Source: Sphaerisporangium melleum
GTDB taxonomy: Bacteria; Actinomycetota; Actinomycetes; Streptosporangiales; Streptosporangiaceae
Direction of reading: 5' to 3'
Length of the DNA stretch: 42,274 nucleotides
Assembly: GCF_014646695.1 (NCBI RefSeq)
Contig: NZ_BMNT01000037.1
Coordinates: 1 to 42,274, forward strand
Shown: in pieces, positions 1 to 8,630 of the stretch
Layout of the letters: every line of letters begins with the position of its first letter
Numbering within the stretch: position 1 is the stretch's first letter
Made by a program: the position numbers and the translations under genes
Notes under the pieces: generated by a model
Seen by the model: the letters and a program-made list of their open reading frames with translations, nothing else
Database searches by the model: none
What the model was told of the DNA's origin: nothing

Positions 1-77
1 CGACCAGGCAACCGCATGGTCACACCGCAACCACGACCTCGCCGCTTGACATTCAACGTCCAGGGATGTCTGACACC

Positions 78-1562
78 TCAGTCCGGTTCCAGGCGGGGGC
101 GCAGGCGGGCGGCGGCGGGGGCCGGATGGACGACCTCCAGCGCTCGCGCCAGCGCCTCCTCCACGCTCCCCGCGGTGCCGATCTCCACCGATCCCGGCCA
201 GGGAGGGGTCCTGGCGGCCAGCGCCTCGGAGATCGCCCGGTCGGCGTCGGAGATCCCGCCGGTGCGCCGGGCCAGCCGCTCGGCCACCACCTCCGGCGGC
301 GCCGCACAGCGCAGCGCGACCAGATCGCTGAAGGTACTCTGCGCGACCCGCCCGGCCTCCGCCCGGAAGGACGCGCCGGTCCAGGAGGCGTCCAGGACCA
401 CCGGCTCGCCGCGGCCGAGCAGCAGGCCCGCGCGGTCCAGCAGCTCAGCGTAGGTGCGTTCGGTCCACTCGGGACGGTAGATGCCCTCGCCGAACGCGGC
501 GGGCGCGTGCCGTTCGGGGGTGATGCCCGCGAGCTCCTTGCGGACCCGGTCGCTGCTCAGCAGCGTGTACCCCAGCCGGTCGGCCAGGGCGGCGGCCAGC
601 GTGGACTTGCCGGTGCCGGGCGGCCCGCCGACCAGCACCAGGGCGACCGCGCCCGCCCGCAGATGGCGCAGGGTCAGCCCGGTCAGATCGCGGGCCTCCC
701 CGGCCGCCGGCCGGTCCCCCTGCAGATGCCGCAGGCAGGCCACCTTCGCCCGGACGAACGCCCGGTAGGCGATGTAGTGGTGCACCAGCGACGGCGGCGC
801 GCAGTCCCCGGAGAACTCGGCGTACCACGCGAGGAAGGCCCGGGCCGCCTCCGGCGCGCCGAGCCGCTCGACGTCCATGGCCAGGAACGCCGCGTCGTCC
901 AGCCCGTCCACGAACCGCAGCCGCTCGTCGAACTCCAGGCAGTCCAGGATGCGCGGCCCGTCGTCCAGGCAGAAGATGTCCTCGGCGAGCAGGTCGCCGT
1001 GCCCGTCCACGACGCGGCCCTGCCCGATCCGGGCGCGCAACAGCGGCTCGCGGCCGTCGACGAAACGCAGCGCGAGGCGCTCGGCCTCGGCGACGCGGGC
1101 CGCCTCGACGATCTCACCGGGGAGTTCGCGCACCTGGGCGAAGCTCGCCGCCCATCGCCCGCGCAGCGCCGGCCCGTCGCCCTCCCGGTCGATGCGCGGG
1201 CCACGGCGGGCACGGGCGTGCAGACCGGCGACCATGCGGGCCACGCTCCGCAGGTGCTCCTCCACCGCAGCGCCGGAGCGGATCAGCGCGGCCAGCCGCC
1301 GTTCGGGAGGCATGCGCCGCATCACCACCAGGTGCTCGCACGGCCGGCCGTCCGGACCGATCACGTCGGCGACGCCCTCGTAGACGTCCGGGGCCAGCCG
1401 CCGGTTGAGCTCGACCTCCTCCAGGCAGGCGGCCCGGCGCGCCTCCCGCCCGGTGAAGTCCAGGAAGCCGAACCGCACCGGCTTCTTGAGCTTGTACGCG
1501 CGCTCTCCGAGCAGCACCACGACGCCGGTGTGCGTCTCTGTGACCTCGGCCCACGCCCCCAT
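78..1562 (-). CDS. Bifunctional APH-like / AAA_33 P-loop kinase protein
   Basis: Protein of 494 residues with two parts. The N-terminal part resembles aminoglycoside-phosphotransferase-type kinases: it opens with ETHTGVVVLLGERAYKLKKP and carries a Brenner-like HGDLLAEDIF motif followed by DCLEFDE. The C-terminal part is a small P-loop kinase domain with Walker A GGPPGTGKST, then DASWTG and an arginine-rich lid. This fusion is widespread in actinobacteria and proteobacteria; its substrate is not established and drug resistance should not be assumed. The ATG at 1562 was chosen because homologues begin close to the ETHTG motif and a GAGGGGAAGG ribosome-binding site lies about 8 nt upstream. In-frame upstream sequence is low-complexity and arginine-rich. 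It is divergent from the small secreted protein at 1784. Confidence 0.9.
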   Translation of the reverse strand: MGAWAEVTETHTGVVVLLGERAYKLKKPVRFGFLDFTGREARRAACLEEVELNRRLAPDVYEGVADVIGPDGRPCEHLVVMRRMPPERRLAALIRSGAAVEEHLRSVARMVAGLHARARRGPRIDREGDGPALRGRWAASFAQVRELPGEIVEAARVAEAERLALRFVDGREPLLRARIGQGRVVDGHGDLLAEDIFCLDDGPRILDCLEFDERLRFVDGLDDAAFLAMDVERLGAPEAARAFLAWYAEFSGDCAPPSLVHHYIAYRAFVRAKVACLRHLQGDRPAAGEARDLTGLTLRHLRAGAVALVLVGGPPGTGKSTLAAALADRLGYTLLSSDRVRKELAGITPERHAPAAFGEGIYRPEWTERTYAELLDRAGLLLGRGEPVVLDASWTGASFRAEAGRVAQSTFSDLVALRCAAPPEVVAERLARRTGGISDADRAISEALAARTPPWPGSVEIGTAGSVEEALARALEVVHPAPAAARLRPRLEPD

Positions 1563-1783
1563 CGCCGACCTTCCCCTCAAAAGGGCCGCCCCCTTGGGGA
1601 GACCTTCCCCGCCCGGCGCGTCCGACCCTCCGCGTCCGGCGCGTCGCGCGGCGCGGCGGGCGCCGCGCCGGACGGCGGCAAAGAGCGGGCAATCTTCCCC
1701 CCGGCGGGCGGCCACCGGCGGGACCGCGACCCGGCGGCAGGGTATGGGCCGATCAGCGCCGCCGCCGGTCCGGGCGGGCGGCG

Positions 1784-2275
1784 GTGGCCATCGGCCTGGA
1801 GGAGGCGCAGGTGCGCAACGCGATCGGGGTCCGGATCCAGGACGCCATGGAACGCCGCCACGCGGACGGGCGACCGGTCCGCGCGCCCTCCGCGCCGCCG
1901 GTCCGCACTGCCGCGTCGCGGCGGGCGTCGCGGGCCGCGCTGCTGCCCGCCGCGCTCGTGCTGGCCTGCCTGGCCCTCGCCTGGCCACCGGCCCCGGCGA
2001 GCGCCGCGCCGGCCGTCCCGCAGCGGCCGCGCACCACGGTGGCCAAGGGCGACCGCGGGCCGATCACCGTCGGCAACGGCCGGCACAACTTCACGTACGG
2101 CCAGTTGTTCAGCCCTACCTACATGCGCGGCGCGCAGCACGTCTCCAACGCCAGCGTCGTCGGCCACAGCCCGTCCCAGTCCGCCTTTTGTCGCAAGCGG
2201 CACAAGGTCTGCCACATCTCCGAGAGGATGTGGGTCTCCGGTCACCACCGCCCGCGCCGCGGGCACCGCCGCTGA
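1784..2275 (+). CDS. Small secreted protein of unknown function
   Basis: Unrecognised protein of 163 residues (GTG start), or 142 residues if the in-frame ATG at 1847 is used. Third codon positions are almost all G or C throughout, so it is very probably coding. From the ATG it has an arginine-rich n-region, a hydrophobic stretch (AALLPAALVLACLALAW) and an ASA-AP signal-peptidase-like site, so export is likely. The mature part contains GNGRHNFTYGQLFSPTYM and ends in a His/Arg-rich tail with two cysteines about seven residues apart that could form a disulfide. No family is recognised and no function is assigned. The nearest plus-strand neighbour is the Lrp regulator. Confidence 0.7.
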   Translation: MAIGLEEAQVRNAIGVRIQDAMERRHADGRPVRAPSAPPVRTAASRRASRAALLPAALVLACLALAWPPAPASAAPAVPQRPRTTVAKGDRGPITVGNGRHNFTYGQLFSPTYMRGAQHVSNASVVGHSPSQSAFCRKRHKVCHISERMWVSGHHRPRRGHRR

Positions 2276-2369
2276 CCGGGCGCGCCGCCCTACGCTGAGA
2301 CGTCGGTTGGAACCATGACGTGACCGGTTGGACGACAAAAGGGGCTCAGGTGGCGCTACCGTTTACGGA

Positions 2370-2822
2370 GTGGAGGAGATCGATCGCCGCATCGTGATGC
2401 TGCTGGCCGCCGACGGCCGCATGAGTTTCACCGACCTCGCCAAGGAGACCGGGCTGTCGGTGTCGGCCGTCCACCAGCGGGTGCGCAGGCTGGAGAAGCG
2501 CGGTGTGATCCGGGGGTACGCGGCCCTGGTCGACCATGACGCGATCGGCCTTCCGCTCACCGCCTTCGTCTCGATCAAGCCGATCGACCCCTCGGCGCCG
2601 GACGACGCGCCCGAGAAGCTCGAGCACCTGACCGCGATCGAGGCCTGTCACAGCGTCGCCGGAGACGAGAGTTACATCCTGAAGGTCCGCGTGCCGTCGC
2701 CGATCGCCCTGGAAGAGCTGCTGCAGCAGATCCGTGCGTCGGCCAACGTCTCCACCCGCACCACCATCGTGCTCAGCACCCCCTACGAGCACCGCACCCC
2801 CGATCTCACCGCGGGCACCTAG
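2370..2822 (+). CDS. Lrp/AsnC family transcriptional regulator
   Basis: 150-residue regulator of the feast/famine family. The N-terminal winged helix-turn-helix is EEIDRRIVMLLAADGRMSFTDL followed by SVSAVHQRVRRLEKRGVIRGY. The C-terminal RAM/AsnC ligand-binding domain includes GDESYILKVRVPS. Such proteins bind amino acids or related small molecules and form dimers to octamers. An in-frame TTG at 2328 is possible, but codons 2328-2369 lack the usual GC-rich third positions. A TACCGT -10-like hexamer at 2357-2362 lies 7 nt before the GTG at 2370, which suggests a leaderless start there. It is convergent with the sugar-kinase gene across a strong hairpin. The target genes are unknown. Confidence 0.9.
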   Translation: MEEIDRRIVMLLAADGRMSFTDLAKETGLSVSAVHQRVRRLEKRGVIRGYAALVDHDAIGLPLTAFVSIKPIDPSAPDDAPEKLEHLTAIEACHSVAGDESYILKVRVPSPIALEELLQQIRASANVSTRTTIVLSTPYEHRTPDLTAGT

Positions 2823-2837
2823 CCGCCGGCGGCAGCG

Positions 2838-2860
2838 GGCCGGGGGCGGCGCCCCCGGCC
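2838..2860. terminator. Hairpin between convergent genes (likely bidirectional terminator)
   Basis: Perfect 10-bp inverted repeat, GGCCGGGGGC and GCCCCCGGCC, with a 3-nt loop, between the stop codons of the convergent Lrp and sugar-kinase genes. There is no T-tract, so termination may rely on the stem alone or on Rho. Confidence 0.6.
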
Positions 2861-2876
2861 ACGCGTCGCCGCGGCG

Positions 2877-3866
2877 TCAGGGGGCCGAGCGGCCACTGAC
2901 GGTGCCGGCGAAGGCTTCGCGGGCCCGCGCCAGGGCCCGCGGCGCCGCGCCGAGCCGGTCCAGGCCGAGCAGCGCCGCGCCGGCGATCGGCGGCACCTCG
3001 GTCACCGCCGGCACCGCGTGCGGGGCCTGCGCGGCGTACCTTTCGGTGACCAGCGACGTCAGCAGCGGGTCACGGGCGGTGAGCACGCCGCCGCCCAGCA
3101 CGACCTCGCACGGCCGCTCGAGCAGGCCGAGGCGGCGCATCGCGACCACTCCCATGACCGTGATCTCGTCCGCCTGGCGCTCGACCAGGCCCCGGGCGAC
3201 GGCGTCGCCGCCCGCCGCCGCGGCCAGCAGCTCGGGCACCAGGCCGAGCAGCCGGTCGGGCCGCAGCTCGCCGAAGTGCAGCGCGATGACGACCTCCTCG
3301 GCCAGCCGCACCCCGAAGAACCGGCGGACCACGTCGAGCAGGGCGGTGCCGGGCCCGCGGCCGTCCTCGGCGCGCACGGCGTGCCACAGCACCTCCTCGC
3401 CGAGCCCGAGGCCGCCGCCCCAGTCGCCGCTGATCCTGCCCAGCGCCGGGAAGCGGGCCACCTCACCGGAGGGGGACACCCCTACGGCGTTGATCCCGGC
3501 GCCGCACACCACCGCGACGCCCCATGGCCGCGCGGCGCCGGCCCGCAGCAGGGCGAAGGTGTCGTTGCCCACCACCGCCGCCCGCCCGTACCCGCGGGCC
3601 AGGATCTCCTCCCGCAGCCGGTCCTCCTCCACCGGCAGGTCGGCTCCGGCCACGTAGGCCGCGACCAGGTCGGCGTACGGGGGCCGCGCGTCCGAGCCGA
3701 GGGCCCGGCGGGCGGTCTCGCCGAGCACGTCGATGGCCGCGGCCACGCCCGCGCTCTGCGGGAGGAAACCGCCGCCCCGGGCGGTGGCCAGCACCGTGCC
3801 GTCCTCGGCCACCAGCGCGACGTCGGTCTTGCTGTTGCCGCCGTCGACCGCGAGCACCGTCCTCAC
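2877..3866 (-). CDS. csnK: BadF/BadG-type amino-sugar (N-acetylglucosamine/glucosamine) kinase
   Basis: 329-residue ASKHA-fold ATPase of the BadF/BadG/BcrA/BcrD family, typical of N-acetylglucosamine kinases. It begins VRTVLAVDGGNSKTDVALV (phosphate-1 motif) and has further glycine-rich ATP-contacting segments such as VVCGAGINAVG, GRISGDWGGG and VVLGGGVLT. The GTG start at 3866 overlaps the upstream GH4 stop by 4 nt (GTGA), implying translational coupling. As the last gene of the transporter operon it probably phosphorylates the hexosamine released from imported oligosaccharides. The symbol rests on synteny with the Streptomyces csnR-K cluster, not on measured activity. A GlcNAc rather than GlcN preference is possible. 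Confidence 0.85.
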   Translation of the reverse strand: MRTVLAVDGGNSKTDVALVAEDGTVLATARGGGFLPQSAGVAAAIDVLGETARRALGSDARPPYADLVAAYVAGADLPVEEDRLREEILARGYGRAAVVGNDTFALLRAGAARPWGVAVVCGAGINAVGVSPSGEVARFPALGRISGDWGGGLGLGEEVLWHAVRAEDGRGPGTALLDVVRRFFGVRLAEEVVIALHFGELRPDRLLGLVPELLAAAAGGDAVARGLVERQADEITVMGVVAMRRLGLLERPCEVVLGGGVLTARDPLLTSLVTERYAAQAPHAVPAVTEVPPIAGAALLGLDRLGAAPRALARAREAFAGTVSGRSAP

Positions 3867-5137
3867 GCGGGCACCGCCCCGTCGCCCGCCCACGGCAGGA
3901 ACGCGCGGTTGGCGGCGACCAGCCGGCCGGCCAGGTCGGCGGCCAGGGACGCCTGGCCGACCAGCGGGTGGGCCAGCAGCGCGTCGGTGACCCGGTCGGT
4001 GCCGCCGTGCAGGGCGGCTTCCAGGGCCAGCGCCTCGTAGGCGGTGACGTGCGCGATGAGCCCGGCGTGCAGCGGCTCGACCGGATCCACCGGCAGGGCG
4101 GCGGCTCCGGCGGCGCCGACGCGGGCGGGCACCTCGATGACCGCGTCCGCGGGCAGGAAGGGCAGCGTGCCGTCGTTGCGCAGGTTGACCACCTGGACAT
4201 CCCCCCGGTCACCGGCCAGCGAGGCGATCAGCGCCACGGCGGCCTCGGAGTAGAACGCGCCGCCCCGCTCGGCCAGCAGCGCGGGCTTGGTGTCCACCGA
4301 CGGGTCGGCGTACATGCGCAGCAGGGACTCCTCCAGGGCGGCGACCTCGGCCGCGCGCGAGGGTCTGCCGAGCTGCTCGGCCACGACGGCGTCGTGCTCG
4401 TAGTAGTAGCGCAGGTAGTAGGACGGGACGACGCCGAGCCTGCGGATCAGCGGCGCGGGCAGGCCGATGTCGGCGGCGATCTCCTCCCCGTGCTCGGCGA
4501 GCAGCCCGGGCAGGACGTCCCGTCCGTCCACGGTCACCGATCGCTCCCAGGTCAGGTGGTTGAGCCCCACGTGGCCGAGCGCGACGCGTTCGGGGGTGAC
4601 GCCGAGGTGGGCGGCGAAGCGGCGCTGGAAGCCGATGGCCACGTTGCACAGGCCGATGGCGCGGTGCCCGGCCTGCAGCAGGGCCCGGGTGACGATGCCG
4701 ACCGGGTTGGTGAAGTCGACGATCCAGGCGTCCGGCGCGACCTTGGCGACCCGCTCGGCGATGTCGAGCACCACCGGCACGGTGCGCAGCGCCTTGGCCA
4801 GCCCGCCCGCTCCGGTGGTCTCCTGCCCGACGCAGCCGCAGGCCGGCGGCAGGGTCTCGTCCACGTTGCGCGCGGCCTGCCCGCCCACCCGGAGCTGGAT
4901 CAGCACGGCCTGGGCCCCCGCGGCGCCCTGCTCGACGGTGGTCGCGGTGGTGACGAGGGCAGGGTGGCCGGCCCGCCGCAGCATGCGCGCCGCCATGGCG
5001 GAGACCAGTGCCAGGCGCCGCTCGTCGGGGTCGATCAGCGCGATCTCCGACACCGGCAGCTCCTCGCGCAGCCGGGCGAACCCGTCGATCAGCTCGGGCG
5101 TGTACGTCGAGCCGCCCCCCACAACGGCCAGCTTCAT
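3863..5137 (-). CDS. csnH: GH4-family glycosidase (6-phospho-beta-glucosidase-like)
   Basis: 424-residue NAD-dependent, metal-dependent glycosidase of family GH4. The Rossmann motif VGGGSTYTPEL is at residues 5-16, followed by IDPDERR, VDFTNPVGIVT, the metal-ligand cysteine in CNVAIGF (C164) and the metal-ligand histidine in GLNHLTW (H194). GH4 enzymes cleave by oxidation at C3 of the sugar rather than by classical acid/base hydrolysis, often on 6-phosphosugars. Here it sits between an ABC importer with no phosphorylating activity and a sugar kinase, so unphosphorylated or kinase-phosphorylated glucosamine oligomers are plausible substrates. Its ATG abuts the TAA of the upstream permease with no spacer. 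The symbol is by synteny. Confidence 0.9.
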   Translation of the reverse strand: MKLAVVGGGSTYTPELIDGFARLREELPVSEIALIDPDERRLALVSAMAARMLRRAGHPALVTTATTVEQGAAGAQAVLIQLRVGGQAARNVDETLPPACGCVGQETTGAGGLAKALRTVPVVLDIAERVAKVAPDAWIVDFTNPVGIVTRALLQAGHRAIGLCNVAIGFQRRFAAHLGVTPERVALGHVGLNHLTWERSVTVDGRDVLPGLLAEHGEEIAADIGLPAPLIRRLGVVPSYYLRYYYEHDAVVAEQLGRPSRAAEVAALEESLLRMYADPSVDTKPALLAERGGAFYSEAAVALIASLAGDRGDVQVVNLRNDGTLPFLPADAVIEVPARVGAAGAAALPVDPVEPLHAGLIAHVTAYEALALEAALHGGTDRVTDALLAHPLVGQASLAADLAGRLVAANRAFLPWAGDGAVPA

Positions 5138-6025
5138 TTACTTGACTCCTGTCAGCTTGACGCCTTCGATGAAGGCCTTCTGGGCGAAGAAGAACACGAC
5201 GATCACCGGTGCCATGGCCAGCAGGGTCGCGGCCATGGTCAGGTTCCACTGGACGTGGTGCACGGCCCGGAAGGACGCCAGGCCCAGCGACAGCGTCCAG
5301 TTGCCGGGTTCGGTCCCGGCGTACAGCAGTGGCCCGTAGTAATCGTTCCAGCAGTAGAAGAACTGGAAGAGCGCCACCGCGGCGATCGCCGGCCGGGCCA
5401 TCGGCAGGATGACGCGCACCAGGGTGCGGAACTCCCCGCACCCGTCCACCCGGGCCGCGTCGGAGTACTCCTTGGGGATGGTGACCAGGAACTGCCGCAG
5501 CAGGAAGATCGAGAACGCGTCCCCGAGCAGCATGGGCAGGATGAGCGGCCACAGGGTGCCGGTGAGGTGGAAACGCGCCCACAGGATGTACACCGGCACG
5601 GCCACCACCTGCGGCGGCAGCATCATCGTGGTGATCACCAGCAGGAACGCGATCCGGCGGCCGGGGAAGCGCAGCCGGGCGAGCGCGTACGCCGCCGGGA
5701 TCGAGGACACCAGCGTGAAGGCGGTGGCGAGCCCGGCGTACAGCAGGGTGTTGCCGATCCAGGTCAGCAGCGGCGCCCGCTGGAAGATGCCGGCGAAGTT
5801 GTCCCACTGCCACTGCTCGGGCCACAGCCGGGAGGTCAGCGCCTGGTGGTCGGTCATCACGGCGGTCAGGCCGATGAACACCAGCGGGCCGAGGAACATG
5901 ATCGCCAGGGCGATCGCGAGCGCGTGGGTGGCGATCCAGGTCAGCGCGGCGCGGCGGCGGTGCCCGGCCGGCGGGCGGGGCCGGGCCGCGGGAACCGGCC
6001 GTGCGGGCGCGGCGGTGAGGGTCAT
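5138..6025 (-). CDS. csnG: Carbohydrate ABC transporter permease (MalG/CUT1 type)
   Basis: 295-residue inner-membrane permease with about six transmembrane segments after a Pro/Arg-rich N-terminus. The EAA loop reads YSDAARVDGCGEFRTLVRVILP, the docking site for the ATPase subunit. The C-terminus is FIEGVKLTGVK, typical of MalG-type subunits. The ATG at 6025 overlaps the stop of the preceding permease by 4 nt (ATGA). No ATPase gene is present in the operon, so it presumably uses a shared multiple-sugar-import ATPase (MsiK type) encoded elsewhere, as known for actinomycete CUT1 systems. The symbol is by synteny. Confidence 0.9.
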   Translation of the reverse strand: MTLTAAPARPVPAARPRPPAGHRRRAALTWIATHALAIALAIMFLGPLVFIGLTAVMTDHQALTSRLWPEQWQWDNFAGIFQRAPLLTWIGNTLLYAGLATAFTLVSSIPAAYALARLRFPGRRIAFLLVITTMMLPPQVVAVPVYILWARFHLTGTLWPLILPMLLGDAFSIFLLRQFLVTIPKEYSDAARVDGCGEFRTLVRVILPMARPAIAAVALFQFFYCWNDYYGPLLYAGTEPGNWTLSLGLASFRAVHHVQWNLTMAATLLAMAPVIVVFFFAQKAFIEGVKLTGVK

Positions 6026-6987
6026 GCATCCTCCTCGGTGTCGCGGAACCGGCGGAGCAGGAACAGCGTGAACACCATCGACACCGCGAACAGGATCAGT
6101 GCCAGCACGCACGCGTATCCCATGGCGAAGTCGCGGAACCCCTGGTGGAACAGCCATTCGGGGAAGGTCAGCGTGGCGCCGCCCGGGTATCCGGGGACGA
6201 ACACCGACCCGGCCGAGTCGGTGGCTCCGGAGGCGACCCGCGCCGCGACCATGGCCTGGGTGAAGTACTGCAGCGTCTGGATCACCCCGGTGATCGCGGC
6301 GAACATCAGCACCGGCCGGATCACCGGCAGCGTGATGTGCAGGAATCGCCGCCAGGCGCCCGCGCCGTCCAGGGACGCGGCCTCGTAGAGCTGCCGGGGC
6401 ACGTCCAGCAGCGCCGCCAGGAAGATCACCATCAGGTCGCCCACCGACCACAGGGCCAGCAGCGTCAGGCCCGGCTTGGCCCAGTCGGGGTCGCCGAACC
6501 AGTCCGGGGAGGGCAGGCCCAGGGCCGACAGCAGTGCCGGCACCGGGCCGGTCCCCGGGTTGAGCAGGTACACGAACCCGAGCGTCCCGGCCACCAGCGG
6601 CACCAGGGACGGCAGGTAGAACACGGTGCGGAACAGCCCGGCGCCGGCCTTGAGCCGGGTGACGAGCTGGGCCACGCCGAGGGCGAACGTCACCCGCAGC
6701 GGCACCATCACCGCGACCAGCCACAGCGTGTTGCCGATCGCGGTCCAGGCCGCGTCGTCCCGCAGGAAGTACCGGTAGTTCAGCAGCCCCACCCATTCGA
6801 GGGTGAACAGGTCGTAGCGCTGGAAGGAGAAGTAGACGGTGGCCAGCAGAGGGTAGGCGAAGAACAGCCCGAACCCGGCGAGCCACGGGGACAAGAAGAG
6901 CAGGGCGACCAGGCCGCGCCGGCGCCGCGGCGCCGTGACCCGGTGGGGCGCCGCGCTCCCGCGGCGCCCGAGCGTCGTCGTCGCCAT
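6022..6987 (-). CDS. csnF: Carbohydrate ABC transporter permease (MalF/CUT1 type)
   Basis: 321-residue permease. A basic N-terminus is followed by a first membrane helix (LVALLFLSPWLAGFGLFFAY) and five further helices. The EAA motif is YEAASLDGAGAWRRFLHITLP. It pairs with the downstream MalG-type subunit to form the membrane channel of a CUT1 oligosaccharide importer. It starts with ATG 3 nt after the stop of the binding-protein gene, and its stop overlaps the next start, so the four genes are tightly coupled. The symbol is by synteny. Confidence 0.9.
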   Translation of the reverse strand: MATTTLGRRGSAAPHRVTAPRRRRGLVALLFLSPWLAGFGLFFAYPLLATVYFSFQRYDLFTLEWVGLLNYRYFLRDDAAWTAIGNTLWLVAVMVPLRVTFALGVAQLVTRLKAGAGLFRTVFYLPSLVPLVAGTLGFVYLLNPGTGPVPALLSALGLPSPDWFGDPDWAKPGLTLLALWSVGDLMVIFLAALLDVPRQLYEAASLDGAGAWRRFLHITLPVIRPVLMFAAITGVIQTLQYFTQAMVAARVASGATDSAGSVFVPGYPGGATLTFPEWLFHQGFRDFAMGYACVLALILFAVSMVFTLFLLRRFRDTEEDA

Positions 6988-6990
6988 CGC

Positions 6991-8328
6991 TCAGCCGCCC
7001 GCGGTGAGCTTCAGCTTGTCGTCGATCTTGCGGTCCACCCCGGCGAGCAGCGCGTCCAGGTCCTTGGCCCGGCCGGATTCCCAGGCGATCTGGGCCTCCT
7101 GCAGCGTCTGCTGGTTGAACGCCGAGTTGATGTGCGCGGGCAGGGTGCTGCTGGCCGGGTGGGCGAAGATGTCGAGGAAGGTCTGGAAGTTCGGGTCGCG
7201 GTCCAGCTTGGGGGACTGCAGCGCGGGCAGCGTGCTCGGCACGTTGCGAAGGGCGTTGGACAGCGTGACCAGGGCGTCGGTGTCGGTGGTCAGGTGGCGC
7301 ACCAGCTCCCAGGCGGCCTGCGAGTGCGCCGCGCCGCGCGGGATGCCGATGACGGTGCCGGCGATGAACCCGCCGCCGTACAGGTCGGGCCGGTCGTCGG
7401 CCACCGGCAGCGGCGCGGTCCCGTAGTCCAGATCGGGGGCGTCGGCGGCGATCATGGCGTTGCGCCACTCGCCGTCGATCGCCATGGCGACCTGGCCCTT
7501 CATGAACGGGTTGTCGGCCGACCACTCGTCGCCGAAGCTCTTGCGGAACCTCTCCAGCCTGTCGTAGCCGAACCAGTCGACCAGGTCCTTCTGCCAGGTC
7601 ATCAGCTTCTTCCACGCCGGGTCGCCGCCGATGGCCGAGGTGCCGTCCGGGTCGGTCCACGTGGCGCCGACCATCGTCCCGGTGTGGATCGGGGCGTTCT
7701 CGTACATCTGGCTGCTCGGCACGAAACCGGCGACCTTGATCTCGCCCTTGGCGTCGCGCACGGTGAGCTTCTTGGCGAGCGCGGCGAGCTCGGAGAGGGT
7801 CCTCGGCGCCGGCTCGCCCTTCATGAGCTTCTTGTTGTAGTAGAGGCCGTAGGCGTCGGCGAGCATCGGCATCACGCAGCGCTTGCCCTGGTAGCGCGTG
7901 TACTCGGCGATCACCTTGGGGAAAAGCGACTCGTCGACCTTGGCGGCCGCCAGGTACGGCGACAGGTCCTGGAAGATGCCGGTCTTGCAGAACGTCGCGA
8001 CGCTGTCGGTGGTGAACGACAGCGCGATGTCCGGCGGGTTGCCGCCGCGGGCGGCCTGGATGATCTGTTCGTCCTGGACGGCCTTGGTGGTCTTCACCGT
8101 GATCCACGGATGGGTACGCCGGAAGCCGGCGAGGGCGTCGTCGAACGCCTTGAGCTCGTTGTCGGCGACGAAGCCGTGCCACAGGGTGAGGGTGACCGGG
8201 GTCCGGTCGGGTGTGGCGCCGGCCTTCGGGACGGCCGGGGCGTTCTCGGTGCCGGCGGTGCAGGCGGTCGCGGCGAGCAGGGCCAGTGCCGCCGCCGCGA
8301 GCTTCGCGAGCGGGGGACGTGGTTTCAC
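6991..8328 (-). CDS. csnE: Extracellular sugar-binding lipoprotein of the ABC importer
   Basis: 445-residue solute-binding protein (SBP_bac_1 type). The signal peptide MKPRPPLAKLAAAALALLAA is followed by a lipobox-like ATAC with Cys23, so it is probably a lipid-anchored receptor. The mature part has LTLWHGFVADNELKAFDD, an aromatic-rich ligand region and KGQVAMAIDGEWRNAMI, typical of oligosaccharide receptors. The GTG at 8328 has a GGGAGG ribosome-binding site about 6 nt upstream. It is separated from the regulator gene by a 302-nt non-coding leader with an unusual base composition. By synteny with csnR-K the ligands would be glucosamine oligosaccharides; another beta-linked oligosaccharide cannot be excluded. 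Confidence 0.9.
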   Translation of the reverse strand: MKPRPPLAKLAAAALALLAATACTAGTENAPAVPKAGATPDRTPVTLTLWHGFVADNELKAFDDALAGFRRTHPWITVKTTKAVQDEQIIQAARGGNPPDIALSFTTDSVATFCKTGIFQDLSPYLAAAKVDESLFPKVIAEYTRYQGKRCVMPMLADAYGLYYNKKLMKGEPAPRTLSELAALAKKLTVRDAKGEIKVAGFVPSSQMYENAPIHTGTMVGATWTDPDGTSAIGGDPAWKKLMTWQKDLVDWFGYDRLERFRKSFGDEWSADNPFMKGQVAMAIDGEWRNAMIAADAPDLDYGTAPLPVADDRPDLYGGGFIAGTVIGIPRGAAHSQAAWELVRHLTTDTDALVTLSNALRNVPSTLPALQSPKLDRDPNFQTFLDIFAHPASSTLPAHINSAFNQQTLQEAQIAWESGRAKDLDALLAGVDRKIDDKLKLTAGG

Positions 8329-8630
8329 AGGGCCTCCCAGGGGGTGGGCGGTGCGGAGGGGAGAGGGCGGAGGCGGGACGGGGGTGGTCGGGAACGGCGG
8401 ACACGGGGCCGGGGGAGGGACGGACGGGACGACGGCACGGCGGGGGAGCCGGGCCGCGTGCCCTGCGGAGCCGGGGTGAGCGGGCGAAGCCGGCGGGACA
8501 GGAGAGTGGCGGACCGGGCGCGGGTGGGCGACGGGAGCGATGGGACGTGGGACGGGTGGGGGGAGCCGGGAGGAGCGCTGCGAGCGGGGACGGTGAGGCA
8601 GGGAGAGCGGCGGGGCGGGATGGGCCGAGG
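8329..8630 (-). other. 302-nt gene-free, G-rich (plus) / C-rich (transcript) spacer
   Basis: No gene is supported here. The plus strand is strikingly G-rich and C-poor with very few T. A transcript reading from csnR into csnE would therefore carry a long C-rich, G-poor leader. No palindrome like the one in front of csnR and no convincing promoter was found. The composition resembles a Rho-utilisation stretch, and its opposite strand has many G-runs that could form quadruplexes. Confidence 0.5.

Noticed and set aside
78-1562. Call as an aminoglycoside resistance kinase
   Set aside because: The APH-like half fused to a P-loop kinase is a distinct widespread family with no demonstrated drug substrate that I know of.
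1635-1673. GC-rich hairpin(s) such as GGCGCGGC / GCCGCGCC at 1650-1669 as a terminator
   Set aside because: It lies between two divergent gene starts, so a terminator makes no sense; GC-rich self-complementarity is common in this composition.
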